DNA of 64,000 nt, from positions 20,179,403 through 20,243,402 of the forward strand of contig CM036243.1 of assembly GCA_020698575.1 (NCBI GenBank), in the 5' to 3' direction. The DNA comes from Bostrychus sinensis (lineage: Eukaryota > Chordata > Actinopteri > Gobiiformes > Eleotridae). Positions 1-13,100 of the stretch are shown one piece after another (the first letter of the stretch is position 1; every line of letters starts with the position of its first letter). The position numbers and the translations under genes are program-made. The notes under the pieces were generated by a model, which made no database searches, was not told where the DNA came from, and saw only the letters and a program-made list of their open reading frames with translations.

Positions 1-764
1 TAATATAAATTATTTTGCTGTGTAAATTAGAATATTTAACCTGTGAGTGATTTGAGGAAAAGTAGAATCCGAAGCCAACAAATAAAAAAGAAATCATAAA
101 GCAAAGTTCTAGCATGATAAAGAGTTTTTGGACATGTCTATGGCAATACAATTCAGTCATTTATTTTCTTTATGTACAGATTAGAGGAAAATTAATCTAC
201 TTCTATACACTGTTCTGTGTAGTTTCGGTTGACGACTTAGCTTTAATCTGTTTTCCACAACTACAGTAGTATGAAAACCAAGACAACCACTCAAAAGTCC
301 CAAAAAATTTAGAAGTAGCCAACAAAACCAACTTCAAAAAGGAGGATTGTGGGAGGCTAAGTGGCCAACCGAGTCTTGACCTTTTTCTGTTTTTTTGTTT
401 TGTTTTTTTTTTTTTAGTTTTTTTTTTTACAACTTTTCTACTTTTTTTATTTTTAACTTTTACCATTTTGCATTACATACATATACAAGTGTAGGTAATA
501 TTATAAGTATATATTCATATATACACATTATATATGTATATATACTAGTAATGCATTCATTATATATACTTATTTTGTCACAGATATGCAAAGGATGACG
601 GTTACAAATAAAATTTTAATGAAACTAAATTTTGAAAACAAACCTACTGATAGAAACAATTTATAAATGCACTATTTTGTGTGTTTAGAAATATGCAGTT
701 TTTTGTTTGTTTTTAAAAAAAACTTTTTGCTATTTTTCTAATTTTTTATTTTTATTTTTTATGC
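1..764 (-). other. HELZ: HELZ 3' UTR (start of it; 3' end not located)
   Basis: AT-rich sequence with many T and A runs immediately downstream of the HELZ stop. Hexamers reading AATAAA on the minus strand occur (for example 160-165), but nothing picks out the used poly(A) site. The open frames here are low-complexity Lys- or Phe-rich artefacts. Confidence 0.6.
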
Positions 765-1129
765 TTATTTGTTTGGTGTGGGGAGGTGACACTCAGACAT
801 AGGGAAGTATGAGTAGTAACCATTGCTACTATTGGAGCCTCTTATACTGAGCTCCTGCAGTAGGGTCAGGGGATCGCTGTTCTTCTTTGCCTGCTCAGGG
901 CGGGCCGCTCTGGGTTTGGGTGGGGCACGCAGGGCACTAGCGTATGACATGGTGGGTGGTTTGTTCAGAATTGGAGGACCCTGGCCTGGTTCACTGGGAG
1001 GCTGGGGAGGTGGAGGCTTGTTATTGGACATGAGAGGAGGGAACTGTCCGAGGTGCTGCAGAGAGCTGAGGTGTGAGTGTGTCTGAGCTGCTGCCTCAGC
1101 CTTCACCTGCTCCTCGCTGGGACGATGGC
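765..1129 (-). CDS. HELZ: HELZ coding exon 31 with stop codon (1841-1961)
   Basis: Encodes LQHLGQFPPLM, MSYASALRAPPKPRAARPEQ, DPLTLLQELS and SSNGYYSYF. The last 12 residues (PMSECHLPTPNK) run past the YSYF block at which I recall the mammalian protein nearly ending. The stop TAA is at 765-767. Confidence 0.94.
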
Positions 1130-4100
1130 CTTTGGAAACTGTGAGACATAAACATAAAGTAAACTACACAAACTTTAGGTTACTATGCACAGGTGTTTTG
1201 CCCATGAGATTGTAAATATGCTTTTTAGAAAAAGTAGCATAATAATTGTGCATATGATACAAACCTAAAAGCTCTCGATGCTGACCGAGTGTTCCAGCTC
1301 CATTACAAGGGACATTCTGGAATGGACCAGGACCACCTCCGTTAGTGGGCCAGGGCTCATGTGAGGGATAGGAGTATGGGACGTGAGGGTGCGGATGGTG
1401 TGAGACATGGGCATGAGGATGGTCCCGGGAGCCAGGATTACAGGGCTGTGGCTGCTGGGACATAGAGCTGTTGTTGCACAAAGGGGAGTCTTCTGGGTAG
1501 CTTGTAGAGATACGACGTTGATAGAGAGGCCGACCTGGGCCTCTGGGCTCATACTGCACAGACCACAGAAGCATAAGAAGAATGAAACTATTTTGTGATA
1601 TAAGTTGAGTAGAGTTAAGGAAAAAATATTTGCACATTTTCCAGATTTTCAAAACTAAAACAGTATTTGAAAAAGAAAGCTCACCTCATCTACACTGTGC
1701 AGAGCGGTGGGTGCTGATGTCCGGGGAGACAGTGGGTGAAAGGACTCCTGCTCTGGGCTCTGACTCTGTTGTTGCTGCTGGTGGAGGTGCATCTGATGAA
1801 CTTGCTCTTGTCTACTGGCATGAGCCATCATGGGCAGCCCATAGGGAAGCCCGTGGCCCTGGATGCCAAGGATGTTATTGTGCTGTGGTTGGGTGGCTGC
1901 AGCAGCTGCACCAAGGGACCACTGGGGCTCCTGCATTAGGTATTTGACCTGGGAGGGCGGGGAACTGGCAGACTGTGTTTGGGGCTGATGAGGAAAGCTG
2001 TCACTATTGTAGAGGTGATTGACCTGGTGCTGCAGGGCGGGGTTGTTCAGGAGCGTGTCATTGAGGTGGTTCCGTCCAGTATCATGGGGATAGGGTCCTG
2101 AAGGGAAGAGGTTGACGTGATTTGAGGCAGGTGCTAGATGAGAGGAGGGGTCACCAGAGGCACGGGACTGTCGGTACTGGAGCAGCCGAGACTGAGGTGG
2201 TGGCTGCATCTCTGACACTTCCCTTGAGTTGGGCTGCTCTTGTGGTGGCATCTCTCTCAAAAGGCCCGGATACCTGCACACAACAATTTATTTTGATCGT
2301 TGAACTATCAGTTGATAATTGAAACCACTGCACACTAAATAATATATCCTAATCAGCATGCTGTAATATTTAAGTATGTTGCATGAAAATATCAGATAAC
2401 AGCAAGTCCAACCTGCTGAAAGGTGGCCCAGTGGTGGCAGAAGAAACAGCCTCGTCTTCTGCGTTGGCACTAATGCCCCAACCTGCTGCACGAAGTAAGT
2501 GATGTGGGAGGCGAGCCATGCTAGGCTGAGTGAGGTGAGCGAGCTGTTGGGGCACAGGGAATGCCACATTGCCCTGGAGAAAGGTCCCTGCCGCCTCACC
2601 CCACTGGCCCAGCCTCGCTGCCTGCTGCTGCTGGCTCAGAGCCTCTAGAGACATGGGACCCTGAAGGTCTGACGGGACAGACAGGAGGATTTAAGGGTTA
2701 GCATTGAATCATACATAAAGCAGACTTGTATTTCAAAAGAACAGCTCAAAACTCACCAAGATTTTCCTCAAGACTTCCATCCTGTCCATCCTCTCCAAAA
2801 CTGCTGACCCTGTTATGCTGGGATAGGCTTTGATGGTGACCCCCTGCATGTCCCATAGAAGTCCTAATAGGGGCATCCTCTGCTGCTCCAGATTCTAATC
2901 CATCCACAGTAGGAGACTGAACAGCCCTGTGAGAAGCTATGGGTCCACTAAAGAATGAAGTGCTGTGGCTATTACCAGTGTAGGCAGGACTTAGCTGTTG
3001 CTGATGCTGCTGATTTTGCTGGCCCAGTCCCGGGTGTTGGACCCGGTAAGGAAGCCTGGAGAGATACTGTTGGGGGTATGGTCGTCCACTTGTGGGATGA
3101 GAGGGAAAGTTAGCATTGGGTGGTGCTAAATGGTAGTTGACAGATCTTTGGGCAGTGGAGGGATCTTTTCGATGAAGCATTGTGTTGTGAAATCCAAGGG
3201 TGTCTGTCTGCGAATCTAGACTTCGATTTTGGTTATTGTCTAGATCCCCCTAAAATTAAGTGGCAAAAAATTATTTAAGAAATAAATACTTTTATTTGTC
3301 CATTTATGTGAAAGAATCCTGTTTAATGTACAGTATATTATGTGAAAACTTGCCTGTTTTTCCTTCATGTCTGTGCTTTTTCGTTCTGGTGTATGAAGAC
3401 GGCTTTGTTCTGACTTTGGACAGCTTTCCAATTTGCCTAAGAAAGTCAACGCAAAGTCACTCAAAACTTCAATTTATACATCATCTACTTCATATTTAAT
3501 TACAAAAATATTTTTTGGACTAACCATTTCTGATAGGTTCGGCTTGTACTTCTTTGTCTGGGCTGGGTTGACCAATTCCTAAAGGAGAAGGGTGGGCTAC
3601 TCCAGTGTATGGGATGGGGGAGCCTCTATTTTGGGCTTGCAACAGGTTCAGGTTGTAGGCCATGGCTGCTGGGTGGTTCATGATGCGAGGGTCCACAGCA
3701 AAGCGGTTCTGGTACCCTGGCCATGGCAACTTCAAAAAAAAAAAAAAAAAAAGCAGGGAAAATTATTGCTAACAAAATATTAATAGCAATGGACTGCAGT
3801 CAAGTACCTCTACTAAACAGTTTGAAAGGCATGGAAGGGAAACATTTTACTCACAGGTAAAGGCATGGGCATGATTCCACCATATACAGCTGGGACATAG
3901 AGAATGCTGGTTCCAGTGTGAGGGTCAATTCTCTGAACAGGACTGGGCGACTTGCCAATGCCAGTCTGTGTGCCAGCCAAAGGAGGTGTAAAAGCCCTAA
4001 TGGGATTTCCCATTAGCACTGCTGGGTTGGGTTGAACTGCAGAAAAAAGCAAATTTTGTCCATGAACAAAAATACTGAAGAAAAAAATGTAGGTACTATT

Positions 4101-7100
4101 ATAAATACTATACATATATGATGAACAATTCAAAATGTAATGTACATATTTTTGAACTGAATTTGCAGCTGGTTGACAATGTACAGTTACAATAAGTTAA
4201 ACAAAACTGATGGTGTCTTCATGTACGTATGAACAATATTTTGCTTCAAGGTATTAAATTATGCTCTGATGCCTCTAATAGGCTTGGGCATTCATGTTCC
4301 TACTGGGGCTGCTACATCTGACTGGTTTATGTCAATATGCCAAGATAAATAATTTGTATCAATAGCAATGGGAAAAAAAAACTCACAAAAGCATTATTAA
4401 GTTTTCCAATACATTCCCCTCTTTTCACTTACCATATCCATCAGGAGGAAGGTGATCTGTATGATTTGAATGTTTGCCCTGTAATGAAAAAAGGTGAGTG
4501 TATGAGTAAGCGCAAGAGTAGAAGGGGAAGGGAGAATTTACTCAGCTTATTAAGAGTATAACTGAACCGATCTTGGAGCTACAAGCAAAACATTTCAGAT
4601 GCTTCATAATTTCTTCCTAAAAATGAAAAATGAAAAACTATTTTCATTGTAAAATTGTAAGTATAACATACTCAAAATGTACAAAAGCATCTCCAGAAGA
4701 CAAAAGGTCTCCATAAAAACTGCATGAGAAAGAAATATACAAAGAAGGATTTAATATTGTCCAAAATCTTATAATTTTAAAACAAGTTACATGACTGCAA
4801 GTGTTAGGTGGTTGTGAGCAAGTCAAAAGAAAAGACGTGTGTGTCTGGAGAGCCGACTGATGCTGCTGAGCTCTAGCTCATTAAACCCAGTGGGGGATGG
4901 CAGCAGGTTGGCAGCTGCGGTGATTTCGTTAACCTTTACCTCGGGCTAGGCAGCAAGGACAGATAGACTTGTGAAGACATTACAACCCCAGCAGAGCAAT
5001 CAAACAACAACCTTTCTCTAACCTGCCATGTTAACGTTCAAATCTGTGCTGGGGCTACAGGTAGGGAGATGATGAAGTGAGTGCAATAAGGCAATTTCCA
5101 GAAGTAAAAAATAATCATACTGTAAAAGATAGTGTTTCAATATAGTTAAGAGAAAATAGGCTGTGTAGTGATTCTGATGAATGTTCAACCAAGTATTTTC
5201 CATTAACGCACAAGATGCCTTTATATTATAACCTATATTATATGAAACTGTCATATGAACACTTTTTTCATTGTGCATGTGAAAGTGGGTAGATATGTCT
5301 GTTTATTTACCTTAGGGGGTGATTGCTGTGACTGGAGTTGGCCCTGCTTGTTGGAGACAGGCAGGGCGTGATGGTGGTGGGGGTGAAGTGACTGTGGAGC
5401 AGAGTGGTGACCCTGAAGGGGCCTCAGAGCACGAGGGATGAACTCTGGGGCCAGTGGGTTAAGGACATAGGTCTTCTTGAGCTCCAGGGCCTCCAGCTGA
5501 GCCTTGATCTGCTCAAAGGTGATGCCGTGTAGGCTTGAATTTTGGTGGCAGATGGAGATAAAGTGCTCCCAGAACTTCCTGCAACAGACACAAACAGATT
5601 GCCCCTTAAACACCATATGGTTAGAACTCAAGTTCTTTGTCGTTGATATTATTCAGTCCTGTTGTTTTTGCTCTGTTGGGGAGGGAGTGTGGACTGGTCA
5701 AAATGGTCCAGCCCAAAACAGTTATTACAACAACCGGACAAATGTAAACAATATTAGAAAAATCTAACTCATAAAAAGACTTCTCATTTTTGCTCTAACT
5801 GCCACTTAAGGGGCACATGCTCTGACTTTTCACATCAAATTTACTGATCAACCTTAATAATTCATTGCTTTGCCTCTCCACATAACCATACTATAACAAA
5901 CAAAACATGTTAAATGTATATGCTTATGTTTACCATAATTATAAGTAATTCTACTACACTGAGTAACTCAAATGAAAAATGAAAAAATATGACTTCTATA
6001 TTAGTAATACTAGTGTTACAATCCCTAGAAATGTCAAAGAAAAACAAAGCATTTACCTGCATCGACCAACAGAGCACAATGCTATAGGGTCTCCCACAAC
6101 AGCAACCAGGGACTGGGCTCTGGTGATGGCCGTATTGAGTAGCTTGTAGTTTGAGAGAAATCCATAGTCTAGATCCTCTGTTGAGTCCTCAACAAGCTGC
6201 TCTTTCCGCTTGATTGCTGTCTGTTTGTGCTTGCAGGTGTGTCGGGTCCGCACGGTGCTCAGAAAAAGCACCCGAAACTGTTTACCTGCAAACATAGTTT
6301 CAGCCGAGTAAAGTTTGAGGTTTGAATAAAATCCAATACATAACACAACTATCTTTCATTTACTTCCCAATGTACCTTGTCTTTAAAATTAAATTGGTTG
6401 AGTCAGTTAATGGCACTTTCCCCAATTAAGTTACATTTTCTTTTGTAAGCTTTTCATTAGGGATGTCAGGATTAACCGATTATACAATTATTTGCAATTA
6501 TAAATGTCACGCTAGAATAATCGTAAGAATTTTAGAAGCTGTGGTATCTCGCAGGGAACCCCTGGTACACTCTATTTGGTGCTTTAAGTAAACGCAGCAG
6601 CTCCTCCACGTCTCAGACTCAGAGTACTGTCCACTCTTCACACCTCATCCCGCCATGAGTGAAGCACATGTTTAACTCTGCACTAATTCACGTCGTTCAA
6701 ACCAGCGCTGCGCCTTTCTTTTCGTCTCCCTCTCTCGCCCGCTCCATTATATCGCGCTTAAAATATGGGCAAATTCTGAGCTAAACTTAAACAGAAACTG
6801 ACTGAAAATATTGGTGTGTGTGGACACTAGACTGCCCAGTAAAAGTTAGTAAGGCAAAAATTTAGCAACATTTTGACCTTAAAGACTTTAATAAGGCGTC
6901 AGAAGCGTTCTGGGAGAGCGCGAGGTGTCGTTTTCCAGCTTTTCCCGCACACGTTCTCACTCCTTCCCCTTCTGTGAGTCGCGTGCTATCAGCTTTGACA
7001 GTAACTTTATATCAAATGTAAACGAGGAGGGGAGGGACTGATGATTTCTGGTGAGGCTGTGCATATAGTGTGTGGATGTTAACTATGCATTTGCTATTAT

Positions 7101-10100
7101 TTCACTGCTGTTTGATGCTAGTTACCATCAGAAAAAATAATCTTAAAAGTATTAGTAGTAGCAGTGGCCTCACAAATGCTTGCCACAAACTAGCACACAG
7201 TTGGTGCATGTTTATGTGGTCCTTGTAGCTAATCAATAAAATAAAAAATAAATAAATAAAAATTACCCAAAGAATGGGTTAAAAAGGTTTAGCAGCATTT
7301 AAAAAAATTGTGTCAATAATTGTGACAAAATAATCACAATATTTCATCTCACAATAATCGTGAAACAAAGATTTGTCATCCCTAGTTTTCATACTATGTT
7401 TTATGGCATTATTCTATCCACACTAACTTCAATATAGTTGGCAGCTATTCTCTTTTGACTAAAAACAGTGAGGAGCACATTTTCTTTAAAGATGTGTCTA
7501 ACTGACTGAATGCTTACAAATGCATATCACAGCATTTCATAACTAAATTTAGTGCTGAAATATTATAAGCATTAACCATCTTTTTGGTTAGTGTACCTGA
7601 TTTAATGCTGTATGTATGTTATGTAAATCTTTTAAGGCAAGGACTTCAACTGACGTAAAAGTTGTAAAAACAACTTGACTGAGATTTCGATCTAAAAACT
7701 CTAGAGGCAGTAATAACTCATAAACAACCATCAAACATATGTGTTACATTTGAAATAAGAACCCTATTAACAGGAATGCTTGTCCACATGTTCTATTATT
7801 AACATCATCTGTAAAAGGAAATAAAATAAAATAAGGAGGAAGGGTAGAAGACTTTTCATCACTATATCAGAGGAACCTATCTCATGTGTATTTTTTTTAT
7901 TAAAAGGAATCATTAAAATTGCAAAATTACTAGATGGTTATTACCTTGAACATTGAGCACCCTCTCCACGCTGACCTCATGCATTCTCTTCTTTCTAAGT
8001 TCAGCACGAATCCGAAATACTTGATCAGCATATGGTGACACCACTCCAATACTGCCATCATCCAGCTTGCCCCAAGCCACTGGCCACTTTTTACGCAACT
8101 CCTCAACTCGTTCTACAATTTCAAAAACCTGTAAAGAGGGATTAGAAAGCAATATGATGTTACATGAGTTGAGGACCTTGTCAGGAAGCACAGTCATTTT
8201 TACAAATTTAATCATTAAAACAAATGAAGAAGATATTTATCATTATAAATACAAGACTATAGCAAGCAAGCTGACCATAAATGACCAATACCCTGCAGGT
8301 AAGGATGTTTGTTATTTGTTAAGCATGACTATTTACCTCACACAGCAATACAACTGGCCTAGATAAAAGCTGAAAATGCTTTTTGTTTATTTGAGATCTA
8401 AGCCTTTTAAAATTCAGAGGTCTGACTTTGAACTGTCAGGAACAATTTCTTTCCAGCTACAGCTAAGCCTTTTAAAGAAACATGCACAAATAGTACAAAT
8501 TGTAAATGTACAATACCTCTGCGTTGTTGTAGTAGGCAGTGCTGTTTTTCTCCTGCACGTCTTCTCCTCGGGCTGTGAAGAACGTCAGCGGGTAGAAGTC
8601 CTTATGCGATGGCTGCTTCCCACTTGCCATTAATTTTCCATCATAAAATAATTCTGACGTGTAGCTGCAGAAATGCATGGTAGAAGGTTAAAATGTGGTA
8701 TATACACAAATTACAACCTGCCTACTATTAGTGGTCAAAAAGTTATGTGTTATGACCACCTCCCTAATACGCAGGCACATACTCAACAAACGGCAATGCA
8801 CAATGCACTGTGTATTGTAACACCTTTCTATTGGAACCAACAATAACTTGAGTTACAGTAGCTCATCTATTTGACCAGACCACATAAGCCAGGCCTTTGC
8901 TCCCAATGTTTGATAGTGACCACTGCAGACCAGAACACCCTACACTAGCTGCAATTTGGGAGATGCTTTAATTTGAGCAAGTTTGACAAGAGCATCAAAT
9001 CGCTCAAATCCTTACGCTTCCTTACGTCTGTTTTTCCTGGTTCATACATCACCATTGAGGACATAAGGTATGGAGGACTGTGAGCACCACGCGAAAAGGA
9101 ATAATGCTTTTATTAAAAGAGTGTTTAAAAGAGCATTTAATAAATGGATTACTAAATGGTTTTATTAAAAGAGTTTTTAAAAGAGCCTTTAATAAATAGA
9201 TTACAAAATGTTTTTAATAAAAGAAGGATGAATAGCGTTATTCATTAATCCATTTAGGAAACCGAATTCTAAATGTACTTACAAAACCTTTTCGGAAAAG
9301 CATTTGCAAAACGTATTAGCTTCTCCTTTTAGCTTTTCCGTGGCGTTGCTGTATGGAGGACCGTGAGCGCCACGCGAAAAGGAATAATGCTTTTATTAAA
9401 AGAGTTTTTAAAAGTTTATTTAATAATTGGATTACTAAATGCTTTTATTAAAAGAGTTTTTAAAAGAGCATTTAATAATTGGATTACTAAATGGTATTAT
9501 TCCTTTTTGCGTGGCGCTCACAGTCCTCCATAACAAGGTTCACTTGCTGCCTAAAATATCCCACCCATTAACAGGCGCCATGATAATCTGTTATTCATTC
9601 ATCTGTCAGTGGTCATTATATTATGCCTGATTGATGTACAACCCGAATTCCAGAAATGTTGGGACATTTTTAAAATTTGAATAAAACAAAAACTAAAAAA
9701 ACATTCAAATCACATGAGCCAAAATTGTATTCACAATAGAACACAGATAACATAACAAATGTTTACATTAAGACATTTTTATGCACAAATTGAGCTAATT
9801 TCAAATTTGATGCATGCTGCAGGTCTCAAAACCATTGGAACTTTTCAAATCTCATCATCTACTGTGCATAACACTGTCAGATTCAGAGAAACCAAAGACA
9901 TCTCTGTGTAAGTGACAAGGCCGGATGCTCGTGGTCTTCGGGCCTTCAGACGACACTGCATCACTCAACTCGAATGACATTACTAAATGGGCCCAGGAAT
10001 ACTTCCAGAAACCACTGTCGATAAACACAATCCGCCATCTGCCATCTGCTGATGACAACTATCCAAGTTTATCATGTAAAAAAGGTGCTATATGTGAACA

Positions 10101-13100
10101 TGGTCCAGAAGTGCCATCGTGTCCTGTGGACCAAGGCTCATTTAAAGTAGACTGTTTCAAAGTGGAAAAGAGTTCTATGGTCAGACGAGTCCAAATTTGA
10201 CATTCTTTTTGGACAGACGTCATGTCCTCTGGGCTAAAGAGGAGGGAGACCTTCCAGGGTGTTATCATCGTTCAGTTTAAAAGCAGTAGCTGGATACCTA
10301 TATCAGGCAAGAATGGGACCAAATCCCAACACCAAAACTCCAGTAACTCATAACCACAATGCCCCGAAGAGGAGATGCCACACCATGGTACCCATGCCCC
10401 TGTCCCAAATATTTTGAGACCTGTAGCAGGCATCACATTTGAAATAAGCTCATTTTGTGCATAAAAGTGTAAAATTTCTCATTGGCTCATGTTATTTGAA
10501 AGTTTGTTAGTTTTTTATTTTATTAAAATTTAAAAACGTCCCAACATTTTATTATATATGAAAATAATCTTTTGCTAATATTTCTCATTTTGAAAAAGCA
10601 ACATACATACAATTAGCTTTAATAGGTCAATGTATTTTACTGTTTTACATTTTGGTCATTGGCCAGTGATACAAGTTCAGACTCACTTGATAATGGCTTC
10701 ATGGGACCGGTAGTTTTCACATAGAAGGATGCGGCAGGGAAATTCAGAGGGGTAGTGTTCGTACAGCCGGTCCAACAGTGACACATGTAGATTACGCTCA
10801 CGTGCAAACTCGCTGTATACAAAGGGACTGAGCTGAAAATCAAAACAAACAAGAATAACAGATTAGAGCAAAAAAATAATGGTTATAATAGAATAAGGTA
10901 TACTGAAGGTCTATTAAGCTACTGCTCAACAAATCTGTAAACTTCTTCTATTCCTCAAAAGTGAAACTGAGGAAAGATGAGTACAACTGTGTTAAATAAT
11001 AAAACATACTGCTTCACAAGAGAATGAGTAAAGCAGTTTTTAAAACTGGATTTCAGGCTCATCTACTGTATATCTGCTGCTTACTGGTAATTCCATGAAC
11101 TGTTCCATAGAAAAAATAAACTGGTGTTGGCCGAAAAAGCTTGAGTGACACACAGCAAGTTTGTCTTATCTGTGTATAGTGGCTGCTGCCTGCTCTTTTG
11201 TGTTTGAAAAAAGAGAGTTGGGTCTACTCCAGTTATTCCCATTTCATCACAAAGCCAAAATTTCTGTCCTTCCGTTTAATTGCCTAGACATACAAATGTA
11301 ACTAAACACAATTATGTTTATATTGTTGCCCTTACCTGCATATGGTCTCCAGCCAACACAATGCGGGTGGTTTTGTTAGCTAGAGCAAAAGGCATGATGG
11401 TTTCACACTCCATTGCCTGGGCTGCTTCATCAAGCAGGATATGACTGAAGAGCCCTGTCAAAAACACATAAACATTACTTAACATTATGAGGTTAGGTCA
11501 GTGTATCAAAGAAGTCTCTTACAGTAAATCTGGAAGATAGCTATCAAGGTCTAGCACATGCATTTAGTATGGACTAAAATGGCAACATTTAGTACAGGAC
11601 TGGAGGTAATGCTTGTGGCAGGATATAGATTAAAAATATAGAAAGTCAGCATACACTTTTTTTTTTATTAATATTTTTTTTTTTTTTTTTTTACAATTGT
11701 ACTTTTTTTCCCTTCACCTAAAGATTATGCTTTCAGGTTGAATGTGTCTGAAAACACATTAATAACTCCACTGCATCAAAATAACAGTAAATAAATAACA
11801 GTCTTTTTAATCATTGTAACATTTCTGAGCAGACAAAGAGCATTTTGCATCTTGGCACTGGTACTCTGTTGGCACATTAATAATTATAATGTTGGGAAGA
11901 AAGGCTAATCCCCCTTCTTCATAGGTACGTGCTCCTTCTTTGTGAGTCAAAGGCAGACTTTGGTGGTGGTTTGAAAGGACTGGAACTGTAGCCTAACCCT
12001 GATTTCAAAAGCTCAAATGGTGCTCAGCAGTGTGAGAGGAGGGGATGAAACGGCATGGCAAATGAGTGCAGGCGGGCGAGTGAGTGGGGAAAAGAGCGGC
12101 GGAATAACAACCAGCAAACAGCCTCCAAAGCCAGAACACCACTTCTACAGCAAATGCAGATATTGGATGTGACGGTGGAAAAACACTGAATAAAGCCAGG
12201 GAATGTCAGAAAGTAAACAAACAACAAACATGGCCTTGCAGGAAAGAGGTGGAGTCATCATACAAACTTCACTTGAACAAAACCCTACAAAACACATTAA
12301 GTGTTCTCCTTTTTTTAAGTACAAATTCACAAATGTGTGTAGCTGTGAGGAATTAGTGGAACCAGAGCTTTACATTGTTTTTTGGATAAATGAATGAGAG
12401 CAGACTGGATGTAGAAGGCTTGCTGATCAGACGGTCAGTGGTGAGTGGTCAGTGGAGAAAATAAAGGATTACTTTAACATGCGTGAATGAAGCAAAAGTA
12501 ACTCAAGGTACGTTTTTGATGAAGGAACAACATTATAACATTGTAGAAAGCTCATATTTTGCACAATATATCTGCTTTAAGGTTTTTATGCACATTTCTT
12601 TCTGATAATTTAGTGTTGTCTAAGACAGAAAGAGAGGCAAAAGGCAAAGGACATAAAACTAAAAAGAACATGTTCAACTACTTAACCTTTTTTCCCATGA
12701 AGGAGAGTTTAAGGACAGGGATGTTGTCTTGTACAGTCTGTTTGACTGTTTGTCCATTTCTGTAAAGCCCTTTGAGCAACTGGTGTTGTGATATTCAGCT
12801 ATGTAAATAAAACTGAATTGAACGGACTTCAACAAATCAGATTTTAGTCAACTGTGACCTCTTGAATAATTAAATAACTATTAAACCTGAGGCTGTCTGC
12901 TCTATAGCATTAGACTCACAAATTACTGTCAGAAGATCAGATAATGTGCTGTACTGGAGTATAGCACAGGCTACCCATGCAAACAAAGGCTTATTCTATT
13001 GCAGATATATATTGTTCATAGTCTCGTTTAATGTTTAATGATCTATACTGACAGTTCTAAATAGACAGTGTAGGACAGTGTATACTATGCATAAAGCCAT

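Noticed and set aside
203..598. Lys-rich (minus) and Phe-rich (plus) open frames
   Set aside because: Low-complexity A/T runs in the HELZ 3' UTR; the two frames are mirror images of the same run.
1407..1947. Plus-strand open frames over the HELZ tail exons
   Set aside because: Antisense shadows of the long GC-richer coding exons 29 and 30, which match HELZ on the minus strand.
2661..2662. CTTCAG acceptor at 2661-2662 (with exon start at 2660) for HELZ coding exon 28
   Set aside because: It would break the phase with the upstream exon; the CGTCAG acceptor eight bases upstream keeps phase and adds the conserved LQG.
9925..10200. 91-codon open frame as a separate gene
   Set aside because: It is part of the decayed Tc1/mariner-like transposase between GTTGGGAC inverted ends.
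10637..10852. Minus-strand frame of 71 codons
   Set aside because: Wrong frame over HELZ coding exon 19; the true frame gives NYRSHEAI and fits the splice phases.
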